Assembly: GCA_963809825.1 (NCBI GenBank)
Contig: CAWELJ010000003.1
Location: 372,001-436,000, forward strand
Reading direction: 5' to 3'
Length of the DNA: 64,000 bases
Origin: Bog-473 sp963809825
GTDB lineage: Bacteria > Actinomycetota > Acidimicrobiia > Acidimicrobiales > RAAP-2
The notes below the pieces were generated by a model. That model saw only the letters and a program-made list of their open reading frames with translations, was not told where the DNA came from and did no database searches. Within the stretch, counting starts at the first letter, position 1. Each line of letters opens with the position of its first letter. A program made the position numbers and the translations under genes. Positions 16,081-24,202 of this stretch are shown one piece after another.

Positions 16081-16569
16081 GTGCGGACCCGCATTGCACT
16101 CGCGACGGCAGTAGCCGTCATTGTTGTTGTCTTTCCAGCTGTACTCATGTCACTGATCAGCAGCGACCCGGCCTGGGCCCAAGTGACCCGCCACCAGGCG
16201 GTGAGCTCGCACCGGGCCGATGTGCCCCGTGCCGTGCACATCAACGACACGTTGATGTCCTACTCCCAGGCACGCAAGGTCGCCAAGATCGTGACCTACT
16301 CCAACGCCGTCCGGGCGGCCCAGCAGGCCGCCTTCTTCCAGGCGGTCGCGACCCAGGCGAACACCATGCCGGCCGCATGGCAGGCGACGGCCATCTGCGA
16401 GGAGGGGGGTCGCAACGACCCGTACGCCGGGTACTTCGGCATCCTCGAGTGGAACCACTTCGCCGGCTATCCGACCGCGGGCAGCGCGCCGCTGTCGGTG
16501 CAGCTGGCCTGGGAGGCGCGGTACGTCGGAGGACCGCCCGACGCACCGGGGCACTGCCACAGCTACTGA
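16081..16569 (+). CDS. Exported Rpf/lysozyme-fold paralogue, diverged catalytic domain
   Basis: Encodes 162 residues from a GTG at 16081 with the same GAAGGGAGGTGCC ribosome context as the gene before it. The first 75 residues parallel the upstream protein: signal peptide, VTRHQAVSSHR against VTRHEAISQHR, and LMSYSQARKVAKIVTY against LMSYTQAEKVAKLATY. The Ala-Pro linker is missing, and the C-terminal domain reads WQATAICEEGGRNDPYAGYFGILEWNHFAGY, ending WEARYVGGPPDAPGHCHSY. The Glu residues in ICEEGG could replace the Rpf catalytic Glu. The tandem, leader-duplicated arrangement shows local gene duplication; the activity of this copy is uncertain. Confidence 0.75.
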   Translation: MRTRIALATAVAVIVVVFPAVLMSLISSDPAWAQVTRHQAVSSHRADVPRAVHINDTLMSYSQARKVAKIVTYSNAVRAAQQAAFFQAVATQANTMPAAWQATAICEEGGRNDPYAGYFGILEWNHFAGYPTAGSAPLSVQLAWEARYVGGPPDAPGHCHSY

Positions 16570-16592
16570 GCCGCAGGTTCCGGCGCCCGCCG

Positions 16593-16967
16593 CTACCCCG
16601 CTTCGAACATGGCCGTCACCTGTGCCATGTCGAAGTAGTCCCGCCATGCGGTGATCTTCCCGTCCGCGACGTGGAAGGCACCCATGACGGGCAGGGGGGC
16701 GGACTTCCCTCTGATGGTGAAGGTGTCGGTCCGCTCGGTGAGGACGGTCGACCCGTCACTGGCCAGGTGGTGCACCTCGAACTCGAGCGCCTCGCACATG
16801 CCGACGAACATGGCGATCACCGCCATGGTGGCCTCGATACCCTCCGCCGGCTCCATCGGGATGTTGTGGTACACGACATCGTCGGAGAAGAAGGCCCGCA
16901 GGACATCGGGATCCCTGGAACTCGCCGCGGCGCAGAAGTCACGGACGACCTGTTCGGCACTTGGCAT
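16593..16967 (-). CDS. Limonene-1,2-epoxide hydrolase-like / SnoaL-fold protein
   Basis: Encodes 124 residues starting MPSAEQVVRDFCAAASSRDP, with an AGGAGA ribosome site before the ATG at 16967. A longer frame on the same strand merely reads antisense through the neighbouring gene. The sequence FFSDDVVYHNIPMEPAEGIEATM is typical of the limonene-epoxide hydrolase branch of the NTF2/SnoaL fold, with later GSTVLTERTDTF and ADGKITAWRDYFDM. Such enzymes open epoxides using an Asp-Arg-Asp arrangement; candidates are in the LTERTDTF and WRDYFD segments. It is single and convergent with the preceding gene. Confidence 0.8.
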   Translation of the reverse strand: MPSAEQVVRDFCAAASSRDPDVLRAFFSDDVVYHNIPMEPAEGIEATMAVIAMFVGMCEALEFEVHHLASDGSTVLTERTDTFTIRGKSAPLPVMGAFHVADGKITAWRDYFDMAQVTAMFEAG

Positions 16968-17030
16968 GGCTCTCCTCTTCCTGGCGCTGGTCGCAGCACA
17001 CGGTAGCGAAGGATCCGCCATGATGAAGGG

Positions 17031-17744
17031 GTGACCGCGCCGACCAAGCGGGTAGCCGTGCTCGCCCCCATGCAGCCCGAGCTCAAGGCGATCGTCAAGT
17101 CCTTCGGCCTGCAGCCGGCGGCGGGCGATCCCGTGTTCTCGCACCGGGGCACCGCCGGCGACTGGTCGGTGGCGTCGCTCGTGACGGGCATGGGACCGGA
17201 ACTGGCCCGCGACGCCACCCGCCGGGCGCTGGCCGCCGGCCCGTTCGACCACGTCATGGTCATCGGCATCGCCGGCGGGCTCGACCCCGACCTCCCGGTC
17301 GGCTCGCTGATGGTCCCGAGCCGCGTGCAGCTCTACCCCGACGGTCCGGTATACCTGACCCGCCCCGTCGGGTCCCGGGAGACTTCGGGCGGACTCATGA
17401 CGACCGACGGGCTCTTCGACGACGACGGCATCTGGCGACCGATCCTCGAGCGCGGGTTCGGCGCGGTCGACATGGAGGCGGCGGGGGTGGCCGAGGTCTG
17501 CGAGGAGGCCGGGGTCGACTGGTCGGTCTACCGCGGCATCAGCGACCGGCCCGACGAGCACATCGTCGATCAGGTCGTGTTCTCCCTCAGCAAGCCCGAC
17601 GGCTCCGCCGACCCCGTGGCGCTGGCCAAGTACCTCGCCCGCGACCCGCGGCGCGCCAAGGCGCTGGCGCATCTGAACCGCTGCATGCAGGCGGCCGCCA
17701 AGGCGGCCGCGGACGCGGCCTTCACCGACCTGTTGGAGGGTTAA
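17031..17744 (+). CDS. Nucleoside phosphorylase / MTA-SAH nucleosidase-like protein
   Basis: Encodes 237 residues from a GTG. It has the PNP_UDP-1 signatures: an N-terminal VAVLAPMQPELKAI strand-helix, substrate-loop VIGIAGGLDPDLPVGSLMVP, and GAVDMEAAGVAEVCEEAGVDW with the ribose-binding Met-Glu, followed by RGISDRPDE with an Asp as the purine contact. The family cleaves the N-glycosidic bond of nucleosides by phosphate or water; which of the two cannot be told. Its stop overlaps that of the convergent kdpD-like gene within a GTTAAC palindrome. Confidence 0.8.
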   Translation: MTAPTKRVAVLAPMQPELKAIVKSFGLQPAAGDPVFSHRGTAGDWSVASLVTGMGPELARDATRRALAAGPFDHVMVIGIAGGLDPDLPVGSLMVPSRVQLYPDGPVYLTRPVGSRETSGGLMTTDGLFDDDGIWRPILERGFGAVDMEAAGVAEVCEEAGVDWSVYRGISDRPDEHIVDQVVFSLSKPDGSADPVALAKYLARDPRRAKALAHLNRCMQAAAKAAADAAFTDLLEG

Positions 17745-18886
17745 CCGTCCTCGGATTCGACGAGTCGCGCGTCCGACTCGTCACGGCGGGCGATCACGTG
17801 CAGGTCGATGTCGTTCTCGGACGCCATGCGCAGGATCTGCTGAATGACCGATCCCCTCGTCATGGACTGCCAGCGGGTCAGGCGGGAGGTGCCCACCACG
17901 ATCTGCGTGATCTGCTGGTCGACCGCGGCGGCGAAGATGGTCTTGGCCACGTCGTCGCCCTCCAGCGTCTGCCACCTGCCGCCGACCGCCCGCACCACCT
18001 CCTCGAGCTCCGCCGTGCTGGCCCGCGAGGCGTCATCGCCGGAGATCACGTGGACCGCGATGAGGTCGGCCTTGATGCGGGCCGCGATGCGGGCCGCCCT
18101 CCGGATCACCGACGCGTTCCCGGGGGCGCCCGTCACGGCCACCATGATCCGCTCCGTCGTCTCCCAGAGCTCGCCCGCGATGCCCTTGGAGCGGAGGAAC
18201 TCCAACAGCTCCTCTTCGGTCTCGTCGGCGACGAAGCGCAGTGAGAGCTCGCGCAGCGCGACGAGGTTCTCTGCCCTGAAGAAGCCGTTCAGCGCCGACG
18301 GAACCTTGTGCTCCGGATAGATGTTGCCGTGCAGCATCCGGCGCCGCAGTTGGTCGGCCGAGGAGTCGATCAGCTCGAGCTGGTCGGCCCGCCGGACCAC
18401 CCAGTCGGGCACCCGCTCCCGCACGCCGACGCCCGTGATGCGCTCTACCGCATCGGCCAGGGACTCGATGTGCTGGATGTTCACGGTGGTGATGACGGCG
18501 ATGCCGGCATCGAGGATCTCGAGCACGTCCTCCCAGCGCTTCTCGTGGCGACCGGATCCCGGCACGTTCGTGTGGGCCAGCTCGTCGATCAGGACGACCT
18601 CGGGCTTGCGCGCGATGACGGCGTCGAGGTCCATCTCTTCCCAGTCGGCATCGCGGTACACCACCTGCTTGCGCGGGACGACAGGCAGGTCTCGGATCTG
18701 CTCCATCGTGTAGGTCCGCTTGTGGGTCTCGACGAAGCCGACGACGACGTCGGCGCCGCGCTGGAAGCGGCGCCATCCTTCGTCGAGCATGGCGCACGTC
18801 TTGCCGACGCCGGCCGCCGCGCCGAGGTAGACACGGAAGCGCCCGGTCGGCCGTACCCCCTCGTCTTCGCCTGTGGTGCTGCTCAT
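17741..18886 (-). CDS. kdpD: KdpD N-terminal sensor half (KdpD domain plus USP domain), no kinase
   Basis: Encodes 381 residues from the ATG at 18886 (MSSTTGEDEGVRP). Residues about 15-225 are the KdpD signalling domain with a Walker A-like VYLGAAAGVGKTCAM and Walker B VVLIDELAHTNVPGSGRHEKRW. Residues about 240-370 are a universal-stress-protein domain (RIMVAVTGAPGNASVIRRAARI, QIVVGTSRLTRWQSMTRGSV). The transmembrane and histidine-kinase portions are absent; they are encoded divergently from 18958. Stand-alone N-terminal KdpD forms are known in some bacteria, but the divergent pairing is unusual. The two starts are 71 bases apart and should share a promoter region. Confidence 0.88.
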   Translation of the reverse strand: MSSTTGEDEGVRPTGRFRVYLGAAAGVGKTCAMLDEGWRRFQRGADVVVGFVETHKRTYTMEQIRDLPVVPRKQVVYRDADWEEMDLDAVIARKPEVVLIDELAHTNVPGSGRHEKRWEDVLEILDAGIAVITTVNIQHIESLADAVERITGVGVRERVPDWVVRRADQLELIDSSADQLRRRMLHGNIYPEHKVPSALNGFFRAENLVALRELSLRFVADETEEELLEFLRSKGIAGELWETTERIMVAVTGAPGNASVIRRAARIAARIKADLIAVHVISGDDASRASTAELEEVVRAVGGRWQTLEGDDVAKTIFAAAVDQQITQIVVGTSRLTRWQSMTRGSVIQQILRMASENDIDLHVIARRDESDARLVESEDG

Positions 18887-18957
18887 TTCGGCCTCGGCTG
18901 GTTCGTGACCCGCGCGCCGTCGGTACACTCGAACGACCCTCCCAAGGACGGAAAGCA

Positions 18958-20502
18958 GTGAGCGACGTGACGCCAGGCAACCTGGTTACCAAGCGAACGT
19001 ACCAGCGTACGGTCCTCGGAATTGCCGTTACGCTCGTGGGGCTGGGCGCGGTTCTGGCCCTGCTGCTCCCCTTCCGGGATCACCTGAGCATCGCCATCCC
19101 GGCGCTGGCCTTCGTCCTGCCCGCCTTGCTGGGGGTCGTCGTCGGCGGCTTCCTCCCCGGTGCCGTCGGCGCGCTGGGGGGCTTTCTCCTCTACGACTTC
19201 TTCTTCTTGCCGCCGTACAACACCCTGACGGTGCGCTCGCCTCAGAACTGGATCGCCCTCGTCGTCTACGTCGCCGTCGTGCTGATCGTGGCCCAGGTCG
19301 TCGCCAAGCAGCGCCGCGCACGCGAGGAGGCGCTGCGGCGGACCGCCGAGTCGGAGCGGATGTTCGAGTTGTCGCAGACGCTCATCGGCGACCTGACCCT
19401 CTCGCAGCTGCTGATGCACATCGCCGACACCGTCCAGGGCGTTTTCGCCGCGCGCTGGACGGCGCTCGTGCTCCCCGAGGTCGCACGAGACGCGGCGGCA
19501 GGCCGGGTGCTCCGCGTCGCCGCATCGGCGGGCCAGGCACTGTCGGACGCGGACGTGGCCTCCGTCACATCGGGCCGGGGCCAGACCGAATCCCTGGGGC
19601 TCGTCGGCGACGCCGGCCCGCGCCGGGTCTCGGTGGCACTGGTGGCCAGCCACCGGCCCGTCGGCATGCTGGTGCTCCAGGACGTGCAGCTCGGCGAGCG
19701 GGAGCGGAACCTGCTCGGCACCTTCGCCAACCAGGCCGCGCTGGCGGTCGACCGCGCCCAGCTGCGCGAGCAGGCACTGCGGGCGCGCCTGCTCGAGGAG
19801 ATCGACCGCTGGCGCAGCGCCCTCATGGGCGCCGCCTCGCACGACCTGCGGACACCGCTCGCCTCCATCAAGACGGCCGTGTCGAGCCTGCGGCAGGTCG
19901 ACGCCCACTTGGGGCCGGACGACCGGGCCGAGCTCCTCGAGCTCATCGAGCTGCAGTCGGACCGCCTGGCTCGGCTCGTGACCAACCTCCTCGACATGAC
20001 CCGCATCGAGGCCGGGACGTTGGAGCTGCGGCCGACCACGATCGGATTCGACGAGCTGGTCGGCGAGGCACTGGCGTCGCTCGGCGGGCTGGTGGCGCCC
20101 GACCGCATCAGCGTCGACGCGCCGGCCGACCTGCCACTGCTCCATCTCGACCACGTCCTGATGAGCCAGGTCCTGGCGAACGTGCTGGAGAACGCGGAAC
20201 GGCTCTCGCCCGATGACAGCATCATTTCCGTGTCGGCGCGCACGGCACCGGGGAGCGGGGCGACGAGGGTCGAGATCGCGGTCAGCGACGAGGGCCCGGG
20301 TATCGCTCGGGAAGAGCGCGAACGCGTCTTCGAGATGTTCAGCCAGAACGGCGGCGGGGGCAGGGCCGGCCTCGGCCTCGCCATCGCCAAGGCGTTCGTC
20401 GAGGCTCACGGCGGCCTCATCTGGATAGACCCCGACGTCGGGCGCGGGGCCCGGGTCGTGTTCACGGTGCCGTGCGGGACATTCGTCACGGCGCCGGTCT
20501 GA
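18958..20502 (+). CDS. KdpD-like sensor histidine kinase half (DUF4118-GAF-HisKA-HATPase)
   Basis: Encodes 514 residues from a GTG with an AAGGACGG ribosome site. The N-terminus has about four membrane helices of the DUF4118 domain of KdpD, containing LPALLGVVVGGFLPG and the hallmark LLYDFFFLPPYNTLTV. Residues about 120-265 look like a GAF-type segment, followed by the H-box GAASHDLRTPLASIKTAV, N-box LANVLENAERLSP and G-boxes DEGPGIAREERERVF and GGGGRAGLGLAIAKAFVEAHGG. It is the membrane kinase half of a split KdpD and lies directly upstream of the kdpE-like regulator. It should phosphorylate that regulator in response to K+ limitation. Confidence 0.9.
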   Translation: MSDVTPGNLVTKRTYQRTVLGIAVTLVGLGAVLALLLPFRDHLSIAIPALAFVLPALLGVVVGGFLPGAVGALGGFLLYDFFFLPPYNTLTVRSPQNWIALVVYVAVVLIVAQVVAKQRRAREEALRRTAESERMFELSQTLIGDLTLSQLLMHIADTVQGVFAARWTALVLPEVARDAAAGRVLRVAASAGQALSDADVASVTSGRGQTESLGLVGDAGPRRVSVALVASHRPVGMLVLQDVQLGERERNLLGTFANQAALAVDRAQLREQALRARLLEEIDRWRSALMGAASHDLRTPLASIKTAVSSLRQVDAHLGPDDRAELLELIELQSDRLARLVTNLLDMTRIEAGTLELRPTTIGFDELVGEALASLGGLVAPDRISVDAPADLPLLHLDHVLMSQVLANVLENAERLSPDDSIISVSARTAPGSGATRVEIAVSDEGPGIAREERERVFEMFSQNGGGGRAGLGLAIAKAFVEAHGGLIWIDPDVGRGARVVFTVPCGTFVTAPV

Positions 20503-20511
20503 TTGCTTCCC

Positions 20512-21221
20512 ATGACCAAGGTCCTCGTGGTCGACGACGATCCCTCGCTGCTCAAGGCCCTCCGGATCGGGCTGACCGCCGCGGGGACGAGGTGATCACG
20601 GCGCACTCGGGGAACGAGGCCGTCAACCAGGTCGCCCTCGGCGGACCGGACCTCGTCATCCTCGACCTCGGCCTGCCCGACGTGGACGGCCTGGAGGTTT
20701 GCCGGCGTATCCGCGAGTTCTCCGACGTGCCCATCGTCGTCCTGTCCGCCTACGGCGACGAGCGCCGGAAAGTGGAGGCGCTGGACAGCGGTGCCGACGA
20801 TTTCGTGACGAAGCCGTTCGGCATGGCCGAGCTCGAGGCGCGGCTGCGCGTCGCGCTGCGCCACGCCGGCGCCCGCCAAGGAGAAGGAGCCGACCATCTG
20901 ACGATGCTCCAAGTCGGCGAGCTCGACGTCGACCTCGTCCACCACATGGCAACGCTGGCGGGTTCGCCGCTGCAGCTCACGGCGAAGGAGTTCGAGCTGC
21001 TGGCTTACCTCGCCCGCCATGCCGGCAAGGTCTGCACGCACCACATGATCCTGAAGGACGTCTGGGGGCCCGGGTACGGCGCCGAGTCCAACTACGTGCG
21101 GGTCTACACCCACCGGCTGCGCAAGAAGATGGGGGACGAGGAGGGCCGCCTCCTGAAGACCGTGCCCGGCATCGGCTACCAGCTCGTCCCCGACTCTCAC
21201 TCCCCGGTGGCGAACGAGTAG
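20512..21221 (+). pseudogene. kdpE: KdpE-like OmpR-family response regulator, apparent -1 frameshift
   Basis: The ATG at 20512 opens MTKVLVVDDDPSLLKALRIG with the acidic pocket, but this frame stops at 20593-20595. The rest (GDEVITAHSGNEAVNQ, phospho-acceptor VILDLGLPDVDG, VVLSAYGDE, DFVTKPFGMAELEAR and an OmpR-type winged helix LTAKEFELLAYLARHAGKV..VRVYTHRLRKKMGD) is in the frame one base back. The break falls in the GGGG run at 20583-20586, where one missing base would restore a full-length 236-residue KdpE. It is either a genuine inactivating deletion, ribosomal slippage or a sequence error. All other family features are intact. Confidence 0.8.
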
Positions 21222-21472
21222 AGCGGGTTCCGCATCAGCAGCACGCCGTCCTCGAGCGCCGGGGTGCCCTCGGCGACGAGACGGCGCCCCGCGGCGACGC
21301 CCGGTACTGAGGCACGGCCCATGAAGCGCAGTACCAGCGTCCCCGTGCCGTCATCGAGGGCGGCGTCAGTACGGACGCAGGGCCGCTCCGTGGAGAGGAT
21401 CGACGCCACCTCGCCGGCCACCACGGCCCGCCGACGCGGCACCAACGCCGCGATGACGGTGGCGGAGCTCAC
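21197..21472 (-). CDS. OB-fold nucleic-acid-binding domain protein
   Basis: Encodes 91 residues with an OB-fold pattern: AVVAGEVASILS, RPCVRTDAALDDGTGTLVLRFMGRASVPGVAAGRRLVAEGTP and VLLMRNPLYSF. Similar single-domain OB proteins are common in actinobacteria and are thought to bind nucleic acid, without firm evidence. It directly follows kdpC (4-base overlap) and its 3' end overlaps the end of the convergent kdpE-like gene by 25 bases. Membership of the kdp transcript is likely, though a role in K+ uptake is not implied by the fold. Confidence 0.75.
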   Translation of the reverse strand: MSSATVIAALVPRRRAVVAGEVASILSTERPCVRTDAALDDGTGTLVLRFMGRASVPGVAAGRRLVAEGTPALEDGVLLMRNPLYSFATGE

Positions 21473-22119
21473 GTCCTGAGCTTGGCCAGTGCCTCGTTGA
21501 GCTGCAGCACGTTCACGAAGGGCGAGCCCAGGAAGCCGAGCGGCATGCCCTGGGTCTGCTGGGCGATGAGGCTCCGGAGCCTGGACGGGGAGATGCCGGT
21601 CGCCCGCGAGACCATGGGGATCTCGGCGTACGCGTCTTGCGGCGTGATGTCGGGGTCGAGACCGCTCCCCGAGGTGGTCACCAGGTCGGGCGTCGGGTTG
21701 ACGCCCCGCGCCTTCCAGTAGGCGACAAGCTTCTGGGTGTTCTGCAGCAAGGTTTCCGAACGAGGACCGAGGTTTGTCGTCGCCGAAGAGCCACTGTTCA
21801 AGACGCCTGGCTTGCCGGGGATGTTGTTGGCCTCCAGCGGGTTGTCCCCTCCGCCGGCGGCCGGGCTCGCTGACCCGGCATACGGCCCCAGGTTGTCGGG
21901 ACGTCCCTGGAACACACAGCTGCCCAAGGGGTTACCGGGGCAGCGCGTCTGCGACCAGTCCTGGCCGATGAGCCTCGAACCGTTGGCCGTGATGGAGCCG
22001 TCTGCCTGGCCCCTGAAGAAGGCCTGGGCGACCCCTGTGCCGGCGAAGGCGTACAGGAAGCCGAAGAAGACCGTGAAGACGACGACGGTGATGATGGAGC
22101 GACGGAGATGGGTGATCAT
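21469..22119 (-). CDS. kdpC: Potassium-transporting ATPase subunit C
   Basis: Encodes 216 residues starting MITHLRRSIITVVVFTVFFG; an ATG 24 bases upstream, overlapping the kdpB end, is possible. It has a single N-terminal membrane helix followed by the KdpC core: SRLIGQDWSQTRC, FQGRPDNLGPYAG..ASGG-like NPLEANN, GLDPDITPQDAYAEIPMVSRATGISPSRLRSLI and the C-terminal NVLQLNEALAKL. KdpC stabilises the KdpA-KdpB complex and promotes nucleotide binding by KdpB. It is third in the kdpFABC order. The protein is slightly longer than the typical about 190 residues, by an insertion near SASPAAGGGDN. Confidence 0.93.
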   Translation of the reverse strand: MITHLRRSIITVVVFTVFFGFLYAFAGTGVAQAFFRGQADGSITANGSRLIGQDWSQTRCPGNPLGSCVFQGRPDNLGPYAGSASPAAGGGDNPLEANNIPGKPGVLNSGSSATTNLGPRSETLLQNTQKLVAYWKARGVNPTPDLVTTSGSGLDPDITPQDAYAEIPMVSRATGISPSRLRSLIAQQTQGMPLGFLGSPFVNVLQLNEALAKLRT

Positions 22120-22132
22120 GTGAGGCTCGCTC

Positions 22133-24202
22133 TCAGTAGGCATGGAGGGCGACCAAGATGAGGTCGATGAGCTTGATGAAGATGAACGGCACGATGATCC
22201 CGCCCACGCCGTAGATGAAGACGTTTCGGCGAAGGATCGCCTCTGCGGACGCCGGCCTGAACTTCACTCCGCGCAGCGCCAGCGGAATCAGGGCCACGAT
22301 GACGAGGGCGTTGAAGATCACCGCCGAGAGCACCGCACTCTCCGGGCTGTGCAATTTCATGATGTTGAGCGCGTTGAGCTGCGGGTACGTGGCCACGAAC
22401 AGCGCCGGGATGATGGCGAAGTACTTGGCGATGTCGTTGGCGATGGAGAACGTCGTCAGCGAGCCGCGGGTGATCAGCAGCTGCTTGCCGATTTCGACGA
22501 CGTCGATCAGCTTGGTGGGGTTGGAGTCGAGGTCGACCATGTTGCCGGCCTCCTTGGCCGCGGTCGTCCCCGTGTTCATCGCCACACCCACATCGGCCTG
22601 AGCCAAGGCCGGCGCGTCGTTGGTGCCGTCGCCGGTCATCGCGACGAGCTTCCCGCCCTCCTGCTCGTGCCGGATGAGCTCCAACTTGGCCTCGGGAGTC
22701 GCCTCGGCCAAGAAGTCGTCGACGCCTGCCTCTTGGGCAATGGCGGCAGCGGTCAGCGGGTTGTCGCCGGTGATCATGACCGTCCGGATCCCCATCTGGC
22801 GCATTTCGTCGAACTTCTCGCGGATGCCGAGCTTCACGACATCCTTGAGTTCGATCACGCCGAGAATGACTGGACCGTCCGCCACGACCAGCGGGGTGGA
22901 CCCGCCCCGGGCGATCCGATCGACGATCTCTTGGAGCCCGTCGGGCGGCGTGCCCCCCTGCTCGACCGCCCAGGTCCGTACCGATTCTGCCGCACCCTTG
23001 CGGATCTGGCGCCCATCGACGTCGAGTCCCGACATCCGGGTGGTCGCCGAGAACGGGACGAACTCGTGCGAACCGACGGGCAGCTCCCGCTCGCGAATGT
23101 TGAAGCGCTCCTTGGCCAGGACCACGATGGACCTTCCCTCGGGCGTCTCGTCAGCCAGCGAAGCCAGCTGGGCGGCGTCAGCCACCTCCTCTTCCGTGTG
23201 CCCGTGCGCCGGGAAGAAGGCCGACGCCATGCGGTTGCCGAGCGTGATCGTCCCGGTCTTGTCGAGCAGCAGCGTCTGCACGTCACCGGCCGCCTCGACG
23301 GCGCGTCCGCTCATGGCGAGGACGTTCCGCTGCACGAGCCGATCCATGCCGGCGATGCCGATGGCCGAGAGGAGCGCGCCGATGGTGGTCGGGATGAGGC
23401 ACACGAGCAACGACACCAAGATGACGACCGACACCGTCGCGCCCGAGTAGACGCCGAAGGCCTGCAGCGTCACCACGACGGGGATGAAGACAATGGTCAG
23501 CACGGCCAGGAGGATGGTGAGGGCGATCTCGTTCGGGGTCCTCTGGCGGTTGGCCCCTTCCACCAGGGTGATCATGCGGTCGAGGAAGGTCTGCCCGCGC
23601 TCGGCCGTGATGCGCACCACGATGCGGTCGGAGAGCACCCGTGTGCCCCCCGTGACGGCAGAGCGATCGCCTCCGGACTCACGGATGACGGGTGCCGACT
23701 CCCCGGTGATGGCCGACTCGTCCACCGAGGCGATGCCCTCGACGATCTCGCCGTCCGAGGGGATGAGGTCGCCCGCCTCGCACACCACGAGGTCCCCTTT
23801 CGCCAGCTCCGCGGCCGCCACCCGCTCCTCGGAGCCGGCGGGTGTGAGGCGGCGCGCCTCCGTCTCGGCGCGCATGCGACGCAGGGTGTCGGCCTGCGCC
23901 TTCCCTCGCCCTTCCGCCATCGCCTCGGCGAAGTTGGCGAACATCACCGTGAGGAAGAGCCACACGGTGATGGACCAGTCGAATACCCCGGGATGTGCGA
24001 TCGACTCGAGGAACGTCACGACCGTGCCAACGAGCACGACGAACATGACCGGGTTCCTGACCTGCACCCGGGGGTCGAGCTTCTTGAAGGCATCGACGAG
24101 GGCCCGGCCCATGATCTGGCGGTCGAAGAGACTCCGAGACCCGGCGACGCCGTGTGGCAGGTCGCTCGGCTGGGATTGCGGTTGTGTGGTCACTGTGGTC
24201 AT
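22133..24202 (-). CDS. kdpB: Potassium-transporting P-type ATPase subunit B
   Basis: Encodes 689 residues, the energising subunit of the high-affinity K+ pump. Motifs are the actuator TGES (DESAITGESAPVIRE), membrane motif CLIPTTIGALLSAIG, phosphorylation site LLDKTGTITLGNR, nucleotide-binding FSATTRMSGLD and KGAAESVR, and hinge MITGDNPLTAAAIA..MTGDGTNDAPALAQADVGVAMNTGT. Length equals that of other KdpB proteins. Its ATG overlaps the kdpA stop in a TGATG. No missing catalytic residues are seen. Confidence 0.97.
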   Translation of the reverse strand: MTTVTTQPQSQPSDLPHGVAGSRSLFDRQIMGRALVDAFKKLDPRVQVRNPVMFVVLVGTVVTFLESIAHPGVFDWSITVWLFLTVMFANFAEAMAEGRGKAQADTLRRMRAETEARRLTPAGSEERVAAAELAKGDLVVCEAGDLIPSDGEIVEGIASVDESAITGESAPVIRESGGDRSAVTGGTRVLSDRIVVRITAERGQTFLDRMITLVEGANRQRTPNEIALTILLAVLTIVFIPVVVTLQAFGVYSGATVSVVILVSLLVCLIPTTIGALLSAIGIAGMDRLVQRNVLAMSGRAVEAAGDVQTLLLDKTGTITLGNRMASAFFPAHGHTEEEVADAAQLASLADETPEGRSIVVLAKERFNIRERELPVGSHEFVPFSATTRMSGLDVDGRQIRKGAAESVRTWAVEQGGTPPDGLQEIVDRIARGGSTPLVVADGPVILGVIELKDVVKLGIREKFDEMRQMGIRTVMITGDNPLTAAAIAQEAGVDDFLAEATPEAKLELIRHEQEGGKLVAMTGDGTNDAPALAQADVGVAMNTGTTAAKEAGNMVDLDSNPTKLIDVVEIGKQLLITRGSLTTFSIANDIAKYFAIIPALFVATYPQLNALNIMKLHSPESAVLSAVIFNALVIVALIPLALRGVKFRPASAEAILRRNVFIYGVGGIIVPFIFIKLIDLILVALHAY

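Noticed and set aside
16968..17672. In-frame upstream extension of the epoxide-hydrolase-like protein
   Set aside because: It is antisense to the nucleoside phosphorylase-like gene; the family start at 16967 has its own ribosome site.
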